From Arthrobacter sp. NicSoilB4 (GTDB lineage: Bacteria > Actinomycetota > Actinomycetes > Actinomycetales > Micrococcaceae): 64,000 nt of DNA. Under the pieces are notes generated by a model. It made no database searches. It saw only the letters and a program-made list of their open reading frames with translations, and was not told the origin of the DNA. The position numbers and the translations under genes are program-made. The stretch lies in contig NZ_AP024653.1 in the NCBI RefSeq assembly GCF_019977335.1, positions 1 to 64,000 of the forward strand, read 5' to 3'. Positions 12,253 to 20,437 of the stretch are shown here, in pieces. How positions within the stretch are numbered: position 1 is the first letter of the stretch; every line of letters starts with the position of its first letter.

Positions 12253-12270
12253 TGTCGGGTTGCTTCTTAT

Positions 12271-12346
12271 GGGGGCATGGCGCAATTGGTAGCGCACCTG
12301 CTTTGCAAGCAGGGGGTTCGGGGTTCGAGTCCCCGTGCCTCCACCA
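12271..12346 (+). tRNA. alaT: tRNA-Ala (anticodon TGC), CCA encoded
   Basis: The cloverleaf spans 12271-12343, with an encoded CCA to 12346. The acceptor GGGGGCA pairs with TGCCTCC and includes the G3-U70 wobble that identifies tRNA-Ala. The anticodon arm is CCTGC-TTTGCAA-GCAGG, and the T-arm is CGGGG-TTCGAGT-CCCCG. Confidence 0.97.
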
Positions 12347-12354
12347 TAGGAAAG

Positions 12355-12388
12355 GCCCCGGACCGCACGATGCGGTCCGGGGCTTTTT
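12355..12388 (+). terminator. Intrinsic terminator after tRNA-Ala
   Basis: GCCCCGGACCGCA (12355-12367) and TGCGGTCCGGGGC (12371-12383) form a perfect 13-bp stem with a 3-nt loop. A run of five T follows at 12384-12388. It closes the tRNA-Ala transcript before the minus-strand cupin gene. Confidence 0.92.
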
Positions 12389-12422
12389 GCATATCAGGCC
12401 TGGATTGTGCGGGCAGGTGTCC

Positions 12423-12791
12423 TCATTCCTTGGGCTTGGCGTAATCGCTCATGCCCTGCCAATCGATGAAAACGTACGGTTCGTCACCGACGACCCACGC
12501 GTCGTGCCCTGGCGGGATGACCCCGAAATCACCCGGGCCGAACTCGTTCTCCTCGCCGTCGTCCATCACGACCTTGAGGCGGCCCGAGATGGTGTACCCC
12601 TTGTGGGCAACCTTGCAACTGTCTGTCTGCGCGATCGGCTTGACGTGCAAGGACCACTTCCAGCCCGGCAGGAACGTCACCCGTGCCACGGCGTCGGCGT
12701 CCATGTTCACAATCTCCACCTGGCCCATCCCGTCTTTGACGGGGCGGGTTTCCTCCGGATCGTCCAGGCTCTTGCGGATGGTTGAAGCCAT
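12423..12791 (-). CDS. Cupin-domain protein
   Basis: The 122-residue product is a single-domain cupin beta-barrel. The barrel runs from about residue 25 to 115, with GWKWSLHVKPI, CKVAHKGYTISGRLKVVMDDG and FGPGDFGVIPPGHDAWVVGDE matching cupin strands and motif 2 (PPGHDAWV). The start at 12791 (MASTIRKSLDD) is chosen because AAGGAG lies 6-8 nt upstream; an earlier in-frame Met would add 18 unconserved residues. Substrate is not predictable from sequence. The gene is probably monocistronic. Confidence 0.8.
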   Translation of the reverse strand: MASTIRKSLDDPEETRPVKDGMGQVEIVNMDADAVARVTFLPGWKWSLHVKPIAQTDSCKVAHKGYTISGRLKVVMDDGEENEFGPGDFGVIPPGHDAWVVGDEPYVFIDWQGMSDYAKPKE

Positions 12792-12906
12792 GATGATCTC
12801 CTTTGCGGATGGTGATGAGACCGGATTTAAGACTGGCACCGCCATATTTCACCGTCAAGAACCCTTGCGTCCGCTGAGCACCTCAGGGCCCCACTACTGT
12901 TGGACC

Positions 12907-13821
12907 GTGAACTTCTTCCTTGCCGCCCTGGGCGTCCTTGGTGTGGCCTCCTCCGGGCCGCTCATAGCCGCTACCCTGGGGGCCACGTCGGTCAGTGCGC
13001 TGGCAATCGCCTTTTGGCGCAACGCGATCGGATCGGTCGTCATGGCCGGACCGGTGCTGGTCCGGGATCCCCGCCAGTTCGGCCGCGTCACCGGCAAGGA
13101 GTTCCGCTGGTCGCTCGCGGCTGCCGTGGCCCTGGCGCTGCACTTCGCCTGCTTCATCACCTCGCTGCAGCTGACCTCCGTCGCCGCAGCGACTGCCCTC
13201 GTCTGCCTGCAGTCCGGCTGGATCGCGATCTTCCAGCTTTTCCGGGGCGTCAGGCACCGCTGGCCGGTCCTGGTCGGGCTGGGCATTGCCTTCGGCGGCG
13301 TCGTCGCGATTACCGGGTTCGACATGGGCACCTCTTCGGAGGCGCTGCTGGGTGACCTCCTGGCGCTGGCGGGCGGCGCCCTGGCGGGTATCTACACCAT
13401 GGCCGGTGGCAAGGCCCGGCAGACCATGGGCACCGGCGTTTACACGACCCTCTGCTATGGGATGTGCGCGGCCGTGGTCGCCGTCCTGGCGCTGTTCTCA
13501 CAACAGCCGCTTGCGGGCTTCGAGGCCGCCGGCTGGTTTGGCATCCTGGCGATTACGGTTTGCGCCCAGCTGGTCGGGCATACAGCCTTCAACCACCTGC
13601 TGGCCACGATGAGTCCGCTGCTGGTGTCCATGATCATCCTGCTGGAGATTCCCGGTGCCGCCCTGCTGGCGGCAGCGTTCCTGTCCGAGACACTGCCCGC
13701 CGGAACTTACGCCGGGCTGGCTATGATCCTGGTGGGGCTCGCCGTCGTCGTCGTGGGACAGCGGGGTTCCCGCTCCGTACGGCGCGGTACTGCCCCCCTG
13801 GCGGAGCTGGGGACTGACTGA
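12907..13821 (+). CDS. EamA/DMT-family transporter
   Basis: The 304-residue integral membrane protein has two EamA repeats of five helices each, typical of drug/metabolite transporters that export small metabolites. The first repeat begins VNFFLAALGVLGVASSGPLI and the second around SEALLGDLLALAGGALAGIYTM. A C-terminal basic tail (RGSRSVRRG) is cytoplasmic by the positive-inside rule. The GTG at 12907 starts the first helix; no strong RBS is visible, so a slightly different start is possible. The substrate is unknown. The 3' end is 30 bp from the convergent glycosyltransferase gene. Confidence 0.85.
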   Translation: MNFFLAALGVLGVASSGPLIAATLGATSVSALAIAFWRNAIGSVVMAGPVLVRDPRQFGRVTGKEFRWSLAAAVALALHFACFITSLQLTSVAAATALVCLQSGWIAIFQLFRGVRHRWPVLVGLGIAFGGVVAITGFDMGTSSEALLGDLLALAGGALAGIYTMAGGKARQTMGTGVYTTLCYGMCAAVVAVLALFSQQPLAGFEAAGWFGILAITVCAQLVGHTAFNHLLATMSPLLVSMIILLEIPGAALLAAAFLSETLPAGTYAGLAMILVGLAVVVVGQRGSRSVRRGTAPLAELGTD

Positions 13822-13851
13822 CCGACTGACTGACGAAGGCCGCGCCTTGCG

Positions 13852-14727
13852 CTACTGGCCGCCGCGGCGGGCAGGCTGGGCCGTATTGACCGTGTGGATC
13901 GCGCGCAGCAGCTTCGCCGGGAAGTACACCGAGAAAAAGACCACCATGGGGGCCTTGAGCGCCATCTTCTTGACGTTGTGCGCCTTGTACGTGCGGTCGA
14001 AGCGCGTCACGTAATAGCGGTAGTCGCGGGGGGAGTCTTCCAGCCGGCGTGCGGACATGCCGGATACCATCTGCGGCCAGTACTGGATGCGGAGCTCATT
14101 CTCCGCCAGGTGCAGGGACAAATCGATGTCCTCATGCATCTCATCCTTCTCGTCCCGGCACGTTTCGGCGCGGATGATCTCCCAGGCGGAGCGGCGGAGT
14201 GCCATATTGGACCCAAAGAGGAAGTGGTACTGGTGCTTGGCAAGCCTGAGCATCAGCTGGCGCATCTTGTCGTCGGCCTTCAGGCCAAAACGCCGCATGG
14301 GCATGTCGTAATAGACCACCGGGCCGGTCGCCGCGTGGACGGATTTGTCCCGGAATGCCTTCTGCACCTGTTCGACCCAGTCGGGCTCCAGCACGGAGTC
14401 CGCGTCGATCCGGCCCAGGATGTCGCCGGTGGCATGGTCGAGGCCGAAGTTGCGGGTGGGGATCAGGCCCTGGTCCAGATCCTGGCTGAGCAGGATGATG
14501 GGGCTCTCCGGATATTCCAGCTGCATCTGCCGGACGATGTCTGCCGTGCGGTCCTTCGACATGTTGTCGACGACGATGATCTCGTGGGCAGGAACAGACT
14601 GGTAAACGGCAGCAATGAGGCACTGCCGGATGACACTTTCCTCGTTGTACGCCGGGATGACAATAGACACGGCCGGCATCTGCACAGCATCGTGTAAGGC
14701 ATCCTGAGAGGACTTTTCGGGTGACAT
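13852..14727 (-). CDS. Glycosyltransferase family 2
   Basis: The 291-residue protein has a GT-A fold. It opens with VSIVIPAYNEESVIRQCL and IIVVDNMSKDRTADIV, and the metal-binding DxD-type motif is GRIDADSVLEPDW. An acceptor-side EDIDLSLHLAE segment is followed by a hydrophobic stretch near the C-terminus (APMVVFFSVYFPAKLLRAI) that may associate with the membrane. It probably transfers a sugar from a nucleotide donor to an envelope glycan or lipid. Neighbours give no clue to the acceptor. The hexa-G before the ATG can act as RBS. Confidence 0.85.
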   Translation of the reverse strand: MSPEKSSQDALHDAVQMPAVSIVIPAYNEESVIRQCLIAAVYQSVPAHEIIVVDNMSKDRTADIVRQMQLEYPESPIILLSQDLDQGLIPTRNFGLDHATGDILGRIDADSVLEPDWVEQVQKAFRDKSVHAATGPVVYYDMPMRRFGLKADDKMRQLMLRLAKHQYHFLFGSNMALRRSAWEIIRAETCRDEKDEMHEDIDLSLHLAENELRIQYWPQMVSGMSARRLEDSPRDYRYYVTRFDRTYKAHNVKKMALKAPMVVFFSVYFPAKLLRAIHTVNTAQPARRGGQ

Positions 14728-14821
14728 CCCCCCAAATTTAGCATCATCGGGGTTTTTTCCGCCCGGTGCCGGGCACCGCCCCGGCTACGAACTGGTAAAC
14801 ATCGCACACAAGCTCGCGCAC

Positions 14822-14860
14822 AAAAAGGGAGGAATCCCGCCTGCGGCGGAATCCCTCCCT
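14822..14860 (-). terminator. Intrinsic terminator for the 11-residue-repeat gene
   Basis: The arms 14826-14841 and 14845-14860 form a 16-bp stem with two mismatches and a 3-nt loop. Read on the minus strand it is followed by TTTTT (14822-14826). It lies 31 bp past the stop of the minus-strand gene at 14891. Confidence 0.8.
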
Positions 14861-14890
14861 CAATGGCTGTCTGAAGCCAGGTCAGACTGC

Positions 14891-15871
14891 TTAGGCGCCG
14901 GTGTTCTTGGCCGACCCGTTGTTGCGGCTCGCAGCGATGTTCCTGACTGCGGTCTTTGCATCGGTGGCAACCTTGGCGGACGCGTCCTTGATGTCTTCGG
15001 CAGCGTCCGTTGCTGCATGCTTGGCCTTGTCAGTGGCATCCTCGGCGGACTCGGCCACGTCAGCCGAGGCATCAGCTGCGGCGTCCGCGGCGGCAACCGT
15101 GGCCGCGCCGGCCTGGCCGGCAGCTTCCTGCACGGAATCCTTGACGTCGCTGACAGTGGTGGCCGGCACGGGGGCGGGCGTCACCGGAGACGGCGTTTTC
15201 CAGGGATCCTCGACCGGCTTGGAGGCCTTCCAGGCGGCGGCCGCGGCGGCAGCGGCCGCGGCGATGATGCCGAAGATCAGCCACCCGCGGTGCTTGGGCT
15301 TCTGCTGCTTGGCCACCTCGATATTGACGGCCTTTCCGGCTTTTTTCGCAGCAACTTTGACGTGGCGTCGGGCCGTCTTTGTCTGTTCCTGGACAGCGTG
15401 GATGATCCCCGCATCACTGAGCTTCTGCGCAACGGCGTCGACGTGGGCCGGAGCGCCTTCGAGCGTCCGGTGGACGACGTCGGAAGCCTGGCCGATCTGG
15501 GTCGAGAGCTTCGGCAGGTATTCGACGACGACGCGGTCGCGTGCGTTGGCGATGACCGGCGTGGCCTTGTCCAGGGCCTCGTGAAGGCGCGGGGTCGCGC
15601 TCTCAACGGCCTCGTTGATTCTTGGGGCGAGATGAGCCAGCCCGTCCTGGAGGCGCGGGGTTACCGTCGCCACGCCGTCGGCGAGGTTGTAGGCTGCAGA
15701 CTTGAGCCCCTCCTGGATCTTGGGAGAAGCGGTATCCAGGCCCTGCTGCAGACGCGGAACAGCCCAGCTGACTGCTGCTTCCACCCGGGGGGTTGCCCAA
15801 TCCTTGGCGTTCTCTACTCCGGTGCTGACTGATTGCTCCAGCTCACGGGCAATACGATCCGTTTTCTTCAC
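14891..15871 (-). CDS. Membrane-anchored protein with 11-residue Pro-Arg repeats
   Basis: The 326-residue protein has three parts. Residues 20-110 hold hendecad repeats in which proline recurs exactly every 11 residues (28, 39, 50, 72, 83, 94, 105; Tyr at 61), usually as (T/A/S)PR(L/V/I). A segment with amphipathic helices follows, then a single Ala-rich membrane helix at 197-214. The C-terminal 80 residues are Ala/Asp/Lys-rich and resemble LEA or apolipoprotein-type helices (DATDKAKHAATDAAEDIKDASA). The GTG start at 15871 has GGGAGGT as RBS. I do not recognise a named family. It may bind membrane or envelope surfaces, which is inference. Confidence 0.8.
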   Translation of the reverse strand: MKKTDRIARELEQSVSTGVENAKDWATPRVEAAVSWAVPRLQQGLDTASPKIQEGLKSAAYNLADGVATVTPRLQDGLAHLAPRINEAVESATPRLHEALDKATPVIANARDRVVVEYLPKLSTQIGQASDVVHRTLEGAPAHVDAVAQKLSDAGIIHAVQEQTKTARRHVKVAAKKAGKAVNIEVAKQQKPKHRGWLIFGIIAAAAAAAAAAWKASKPVEDPWKTPSPVTPAPVPATTVSDVKDSVQEAAGQAGAATVAAADAAADASADVAESAEDATDKAKHAATDAAEDIKDASAKVATDAKTAVRNIAASRNNGSAKNTGA

Positions 15872-16027
15872 AACTACCTCCCGATTAATGTGACGGTTCT
15901 GGAGTTAGCCTACGTGTCCCAGACCTCACCGGCTATTCTTCCGGGCCTATTTTGGGCGGATTTCACCCAGCGCGGAACTGGCGGACCGGCCCTGTGCACC
16001 GGGGCCCGTCGTGGAAGAATAGGGCCT

Positions 16028-16573
16028 ATGACTGCCATCGCAACCGCAAAAGCAACCATCCACACGAGCATGGGCGACATTGTCGTCAACCTCTTCGGCA
16101 ACCACGCTCCCAAGACGGTCGAGAATTTCACCGGACTGGCCACGGGCGAGAAGGCCTGGACCCACCCGGAGTCCGGCGAGGACAAGACCGGCACGCCCCT
16201 GTATGACGGCACCATCTTCCACCGCATCATCAAAGACTTCATGATCCAGGCCGGCGATCCCCTGGGCCGCGGCGTCGGTGGACCCGGCTACAAGTTCGAT
16301 GACGAAATCCACCCGGAACTGACGTTCAACGAACCCTACAAGCTGGCCATGGCGAACGCCGGCATCCAGATGGGCCGCGGCACCAACGGCTCGCAGTTCT
16401 TCATCACCACCATCCCCACCGGCTGGCTGCAGGGCAAGCACAGCATCTTCGGCGAGGTGGCGGACGAGGAATCGAAGAAGGTTGTCGACGCCATCGAGGG
16501 TGTCCGCACCGGAATGGGCGACCGCCCGGTCGAGGACGTCACCATCAACAGCATTGATGTAGAAAAGCTCTAA
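16028..16573 (+). CDS. ppiA: Peptidyl-prolyl cis-trans isomerase, cyclophilin type
   Basis: The 181-residue cytoplasmic cyclophilin catalyses proline isomerisation in folding proteins. The active-site blocks are FHRIIKDFMIQAGDP (Arg and Phe/Met/Gln residues), GTNGSQFFITT and GKHSIFGEV. There is no signal peptide. The ATG at 16028 has no clear RBS; the sequence AGAATAGGGCCT just before it could give a leaderless mRNA. This is the position of mycobacterial ppiA (Rv0009). The rhomboid gene follows 9 bp downstream and is probably co-transcribed. Confidence 0.95.
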   Translation: MTAIATAKATIHTSMGDIVVNLFGNHAPKTVENFTGLATGEKAWTHPESGEDKTGTPLYDGTIFHRIIKDFMIQAGDPLGRGVGGPGYKFDDEIHPELTFNEPYKLAMANAGIQMGRGTNGSQFFITTIPTGWLQGKHSIFGEVADEESKKVVDAIEGVRTGMGDRPVEDVTINSIDVEKL

Positions 16574-16582
16574 GCCCAGCGC

Positions 16583-17464
16583 ATGAGCTACGGAATTCCG
16601 GCGGCAGAGCCGTCCGCGCAGATCCCGGTGTGCCCGCGGCACCCGGACCGGCCCGCCTATGTGCGCTGCCAGCGTTGCGGGCGCCCCGCGTGCCCCGACT
16701 GCCAGCGGGCGGCCGCCGTCGGATTCCAATGTGTTGACTGCGTCAACGAATCAAAACGCACGACGCCGGACGTCAAGACCGTCTACGGCGGTGCTGTGAC
16801 CGCCGGCAAGCCCTTGGTCACCTACTTCATCATTGGGCTCTGTGCCCTGGCCTTTGTCCTCCAGTGGCTGGTCCCCAACGACGGGATCTACCGGAACCTC
16901 GCGTTCGCCACGGTCTATGCCTCCCCGGAGTACGGGGTCTTCGAACCGTGGCGGATGGTGACGTCCGCATTCCTCCATTCCCAAGGCTTCATCCTCCATA
17001 TCGTCCTCAACATGTACATGCTGTGGATGTTTGGCCAGGCACTCGAACCCCTCCTGGGCCGGATCCGTTTCCTGGCCGTCTACCTGCTGTCCGCTTTTGG
17101 CGGATCCGTCGGCTACCTCCTGCTCACTCCTGGGTATGTCCCGGGTCAGCCGCTGAGCGGCGTCGTGGGGGCTTCCGGCGCCATCTTCGGCCTCTTCGGC
17201 GCCATGTTGGTGGTCCAACGCCGCCGCGGTGGCGAGACCAGACAACTCTGGGTGCTGATCCTCATCAACGGCGCCATCGGCTTCGTTGTCCCTTCGATTG
17301 CCTGGCAAGCCCACCTTGGTGGCGCCATCACAGGTGCCCTGTGTGCGGCCGTCATTGCGTACACACCCCGCGGCCCCCGGCAGGGCCTGCTGCAGGCGGG
17401 TGGCCTTCTCCTGGTTCTCGTCCTGCTGATTGCCGTCTCCGCCCTCCGGGTCGCTACCGCCTGA
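16583..17464 (+). CDS. Rhomboid-family intramembrane serine protease with N-terminal zinc finger
   Basis: The 293-residue protein cleaves membrane-spanning substrates within the bilayer. Residues 17-53 carry eight zinc-ligand-like residues (Cys17, His20, Cys29, Cys32, Cys37, Cys40, Cys50, Cys53), a B-box-like finger. Six to seven membrane helices follow. The catalytic dyad is Ser198 in GASG and His244 in WQAHLGGAI, with the HxxxN-type motif LHIVLNMYMLW before them. The substrate is unknown; the zinc finger may recruit it. The gene lies in an operon with ppiA and is followed by the gene-free DnaA-box region. Confidence 0.9.
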   Translation: MSYGIPAAEPSAQIPVCPRHPDRPAYVRCQRCGRPACPDCQRAAAVGFQCVDCVNESKRTTPDVKTVYGGAVTAGKPLVTYFIIGLCALAFVLQWLVPNDGIYRNLAFATVYASPEYGVFEPWRMVTSAFLHSQGFILHIVLNMYMLWMFGQALEPLLGRIRFLAVYLLSAFGGSVGYLLLTPGYVPGQPLSGVVGASGAIFGLFGAMLVVQRRRGGETRQLWVLILINGAIGFVVPSIAWQAHLGGAITGALCAAVIAYTPRGPRQGLLQAGGLLLVLVLLIAVSALRVATA

Positions 17465-18513
17465 CCAGGGCCTGCCTGCCCTGCCCTGCCACATCCGCAT
17501 CCGCCAGATGACGCTCCAGCCCGGTTACTCCGTGCGCGGAGGGATCTCGGCCGCCTGGAACGGCGGGTTTCCGCGGCAGCGCCGGTGTGGTGGGGGAATT
17601 AACTGGGCAGGAGCGTCGCGCCCCCCAGGCGGCTGAGTGGACGGGGTCCCGCAGACAGGCCTGGCACCCCGGAACACCGCGTCGAACGACGTTTCCCACA
17701 GCAACATCCCGTTTTCCACAGCCCGTCCTGCCCGGTGCGTACTTCTGGGCTGCGGCCACGGCGACCGGCACCGCCCGGAACGGGAGTGAAGAGCCCTGGG
17801 GTCGAAAAGTTGTCCACAAGGGTTATCCACACTGTTGGTAACTTACATCGCTGTAGTTCATGCCACGGTGTCGGATCTGAGGGCCACAACTGGCGATTTT
17901 GCACGGGCGGCCGTGGGGATCTCCACAATTGTGGATAACTCCTGTGGGTGGCCCTGTGGTTAAGTGGACAACCCCGCTCGCAACCCGCGGAGATGCCCAC
18001 TTCCAGGCGGGCGGAGATGTTGGCTGCACCGGGGCGGGCGGCGGACAACGACACCGAGGGCCGGATCAAATCTGATTTCAACAGGGTTATTCACAGTGTT
18101 AATAACGTCCCCTCCGTGTGGTCAGGGGCTGATTGCGCGCCACGGGGCGCCTCGACTGCACAAATGCCCTTCTGATCCGGCACTTATCCCCAGCTGTGGA
18201 TAAGTTGTGGGTACCGGGGTGTTGTTAAGTGGATAACTCCGCCGCGGCGCACGATGGGGTGAAAAGGCGGGGAAAACTCGCGTATTGGCGCACGATTCCA
18301 GTGCCGGAGACCGGTGCGGGTCCGGGTCGGCGATTTATCCACAGGGTATCCACACTGTTAATAACTCACAGGCTTGTAATTAGGCCGGGTGCATCGGGCG
18401 AGGCGTGGTCCTGGAGGCCACAGTGCAGGGGTCATCCGGCAACCCCCGATGATGCTCCCGTTGAGTTATCAACATTGTGGATAACTTATCGGGGAGTTGT
18501 GCACAGTGTGCCC
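17465..18513. other. Gene-free DnaA-box cluster, origin-like locus
   Basis: No credible gene is present. Exact DnaA boxes lie at 17823-17831 and 18335-18343 (plus), and at 17930-17938, 18195-18203 and 18476-18484 (minus). One-mismatch boxes lie at 17712-17720, 17810-17818, 17955-17963, 18087-18095, 18184-18192, 18228-18236, 18346-18354 and 18466-18474; a weaker one is at 18497-18505. A perfect 14-bp palindrome TCCACAATTGTGGA is at 17922-17935. About 14 boxes in 800 bp exceed what the dnaA-dnaN spacer holds. Candidate roles are DnaA titration (datA or B. subtilis box clusters), an auxiliary origin element, or control of the flanking genes. No long AT-rich unwinding element was seen. Confidence 0.85.
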
Positions 18514-19119
18514 TCAACGGGGCCAGATGCCGGAGGCGCCACGTCGGTGGCTGTCCAGCAGATGCGTGTCAATCATGCCGACAGCTTCCATGAGGGCATA
18601 CATCGTTGTGGGGCCGACGAACGCGAATCCCCGTTTCCGCAGCGCCTTGGACAGGGCGATCGACTCTGCCGACGTAGTGGGGATTTCCTCATGGGAGGTC
18701 GGTTCCGGCGTGGTATCCGGCTGGAAGGCCCAAACGAAGTCAACGAGCCCGCCGTCGTCCCGCAGGGCAATCGTGGCCTGGGCATTGGTGATGGCGGCCC
18801 TGATCTTGAGCCGGTTACGGACGATCCCAGCGTCCAGCAGGAGACGCTCAACATCCGCTTCGGTGAAGGAAGCAACCGTCTCGGGATGGAAATCGTGGAA
18901 GGCAGCCCGGAACGCCGGCCTCTTCCGGAGAATCGTCGCCCAGGAGAGTCCGGCCTGGAAGGCCTCGAGGCTGATGCGCTCGTACAGTCCCTGCTCGTCG
19001 CGCACCGGAAGTCCCCACTCGGTGTCGTAGTACTCGCGCAGCAGCGGATCCACGGCCGCCCACGGTGGCCGGGCCAGTCCGTCGTCGCCGATCACTGAAC
19101 CGATTACTGCCGGGGCCAT
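18514..19119 (-). CDS. tag: DNA-3-methyladenine glycosylase I
   Basis: The 201-residue helix-hairpin-helix-family enzyme excises 3-methyladenine from alkylated DNA (base excision repair). The family signature is clear: DPLLREYYDTEWGLPVRDEQGLYERISLEAFQAGLSW near the N-terminus, ILRKRPAFRAAF, and GFAFVGPTTMYALMEAVGMIDTH near the C-terminus. The zinc ligands of E. coli Tag are only partly present: the N-terminal Cys is replaced, while the C-terminal His remains. The ATG at 19119 has GGAAGGAA upstream. The 3' end abuts the DnaA-box cluster. Confidence 0.9.
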   Translation of the reverse strand: MAPAVIGSVIGDDGLARPPWAAVDPLLREYYDTEWGLPVRDEQGLYERISLEAFQAGLSWATILRKRPAFRAAFHDFHPETVASFTEADVERLLLDAGIVRNRLKIRAAITNAQATIALRDDGGLVDFVWAFQPDTTPEPTSHEEIPTTSAESIALSKALRKRGFAFVGPTTMYALMEAVGMIDTHLLDSHRRGASGIWPR

Positions 19120-19189
19120 CCGGGTTCCTTCCCTCGCATTGTTCTCCGTCCCAGCATTATCGGCCCCCGGTCCGACATCTCGTTAACGC

Positions 19190-19222
19190 GAAAGACCGGT
19201 ACACAGGGTGTACCGGTCTTTC
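19190..19222. terminator. Hairpin terminator between crgA and tag
   Basis: GAAAGACCGGTACAC (19190-19204) and GTGTACCGGTCTTTC (19208-19222) form a perfect 15-bp stem with a 3-nt loop. Each arm supplies its own short T run (TTTC). It lies just past the crgA stop on the minus strand and before the tag start. Confidence 0.75.
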
Positions 19223-19239
19223 ATGGTTTGCAGCGGGCC

Positions 19240-19491
19240 TCAGGAACGCCAGCGGGTGGTCATAAGGAAGCCGATGATCGCGATGCCAAAGCCGGCGATG
19301 ATGTTCCCTGATCCCCAGGCGGCTACCGGTAGGGTGCCTTCACTGATGTAAAAGGTGATGATCCACAGGAGGCCAATGATCATCAGGCCGAACATCACCG
19401 GTTTGAACCAGACGGGGTTGGGCTTGTAGGCCTGGGCGGAAGTCTGCGGCGTTGCGTCGCCAGTCCTCTTACGGCGCTTTGACTCGGGCAC
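19240..19491 (-). CDS. crgA: Cell division protein CrgA
   Basis: The 83-residue protein is a small divisome membrane protein that in mycobacteria and Streptomyces interacts with FtsZ and septal penicillin-binding proteins. It has a basic N-terminus (PESKRRKR), then the conserved NPVWFKPVMFGLMIIGLLWIITFYI helix and a second helix around NIIAGFGIAIIGFLMTTRW, ending RS. The GTG at 19491 is preferred because AGGAGG lies 7 nt upstream; an in-frame ATG further up would add 22 atypical residues. Position matches Mycobacterium Rv0011c. Confidence 0.93.
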   Translation of the reverse strand: MPESKRRKRTGDATPQTSAQAYKPNPVWFKPVMFGLMIIGLLWIITFYISEGTLPVAAWGSGNIIAGFGIAIIGFLMTTRWRS

Positions 19492-19666
19492 GGGTCCTCC
19501 TGGGCGACTGGAACAGGAGCGGGACCCTGGCTTGATATCCTGCGAGAAGGAATACACCGGCGGTCAGCGCGCTCTTGGTCATGTTTGAGTTCTTATTCGG
19601 AGCCAATTCTAGCTGGAGTTCAGTCCACAGTGGTGTTCGCCGCGAATGTCCGGGAAGAGGAGCCAC

Positions 19667-20434
19667 ATGCTGCAGCTGCAGGAGAAATCCGCTGCCGGGT
19701 CTGCCCGCAGAGGTGGCATTTTCGCCCGCACCGTCATGGTCCTGGGCGAATTGCTCATCACCGCCGGTGTGATTGTTCTCCTGTTCGTCGCGTGGCAGTT
19801 GTGGTGGACCAACGTGGCCTCCGATGCCCGGCAGCGGGACGCCGTCAAGGAATTCACCCGTAACCTCGAGATCCCGGCCGCTTCCGGCCCGGCATCCAGC
19901 GTCGACCATGGGCAACCGAAGGTTTCCGCGGAACCTGACGAGGGTGCAACCATCGGCATTTTGTATGTCCCCCGGTTCGGCGCGGACTACACCCGGCCCC
20001 TGGTCCAGGGAACCTCGCCTGCCGTGCTGGACACACTCGGAATAGGCCATTACGAAGGAACGGCGATGCCAGGTGCTGTGGGGAATGTAGCGGTGGCCGG
20101 ACACCGGCAGACTCATGGAGCGGTCCTGGACAACATTGACACGCTGGTCCCCGGGGACCGGATTTACATCCAGACCCGAGACGGCTATTACGTGTACAGC
20201 TTCCGCAACAGCGAAGTCGTCCTTCCCGACCGGACGGACGTCCTGTTCCCAGTGCCCACGCAGGCGGCGGCCACCCCCACGGAGCGCTACCTGACGATGA
20301 CCAGCTGCAATCCGCGTTTCGGCTCCGAGGAACGGATCATCGCCTACTCGCTGCTGGAGTTCTGGCAGCCGACGTCGGCCGGTCCGCCGGCCGAGATTGC
20401 CGGCCAGGTCCGCCGCGCCGCCGGGGAGGTCTGA
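19667..20434 (+). CDS. Class E sortase
   Basis: The 255-residue transpeptidase is anchored by an N-terminal helix (about residues 22-46). It attaches LPXTG-like (in this class often LAXTG) proteins to peptidoglycan. Catalytic residues are His146 (VAVAGHRQTHG), Cys214 (LTMTSCNPRFG) and a C-terminal Arg (217 or 223). The domain starts near IGILYVPRFGADYTRPLVQG. I chose the ATG at 19667 over 19646 because GAGGAG lies 6 nt before it. No sortase substrate gene lies nearby, so it is likely a housekeeping sortase. Confidence 0.9.
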   Translation: MLQLQEKSAAGSARRGGIFARTVMVLGELLITAGVIVLLFVAWQLWWTNVASDARQRDAVKEFTRNLEIPAASGPASSVDHGQPKVSAEPDEGATIGILYVPRFGADYTRPLVQGTSPAVLDTLGIGHYEGTAMPGAVGNVAVAGHRQTHGAVLDNIDTLVPGDRIYIQTRDGYYVYSFRNSEVVLPDRTDVLFPVPTQAAATPTERYLTMTSCNPRFGSEERIIAYSLLEFWQPTSAGPPAEIAGQVRRAAGEV

Positions 20435-20437
20435 GCC

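Noticed and set aside
17587..18203. Several 60-85 codon frames inside the DnaA-box cluster
   Set aside because: They consist of translated box repeats, lack an RBS, and resemble no protein.
17465..18513. The cluster as the primary chromosomal origin
   Set aside because: The dnaA-dnaN spacer has the AT-rich tract beside its boxes and the conserved position. The cluster lacks a comparable tract, so I do not call it the main oriC.
18229..19098. A 289-codon plus-strand frame from the DnaA cluster through tag
   Set aside because: It is antisense to the clear DNA glycosylase gene and runs through DnaA boxes. Its sequence is low in meaning.
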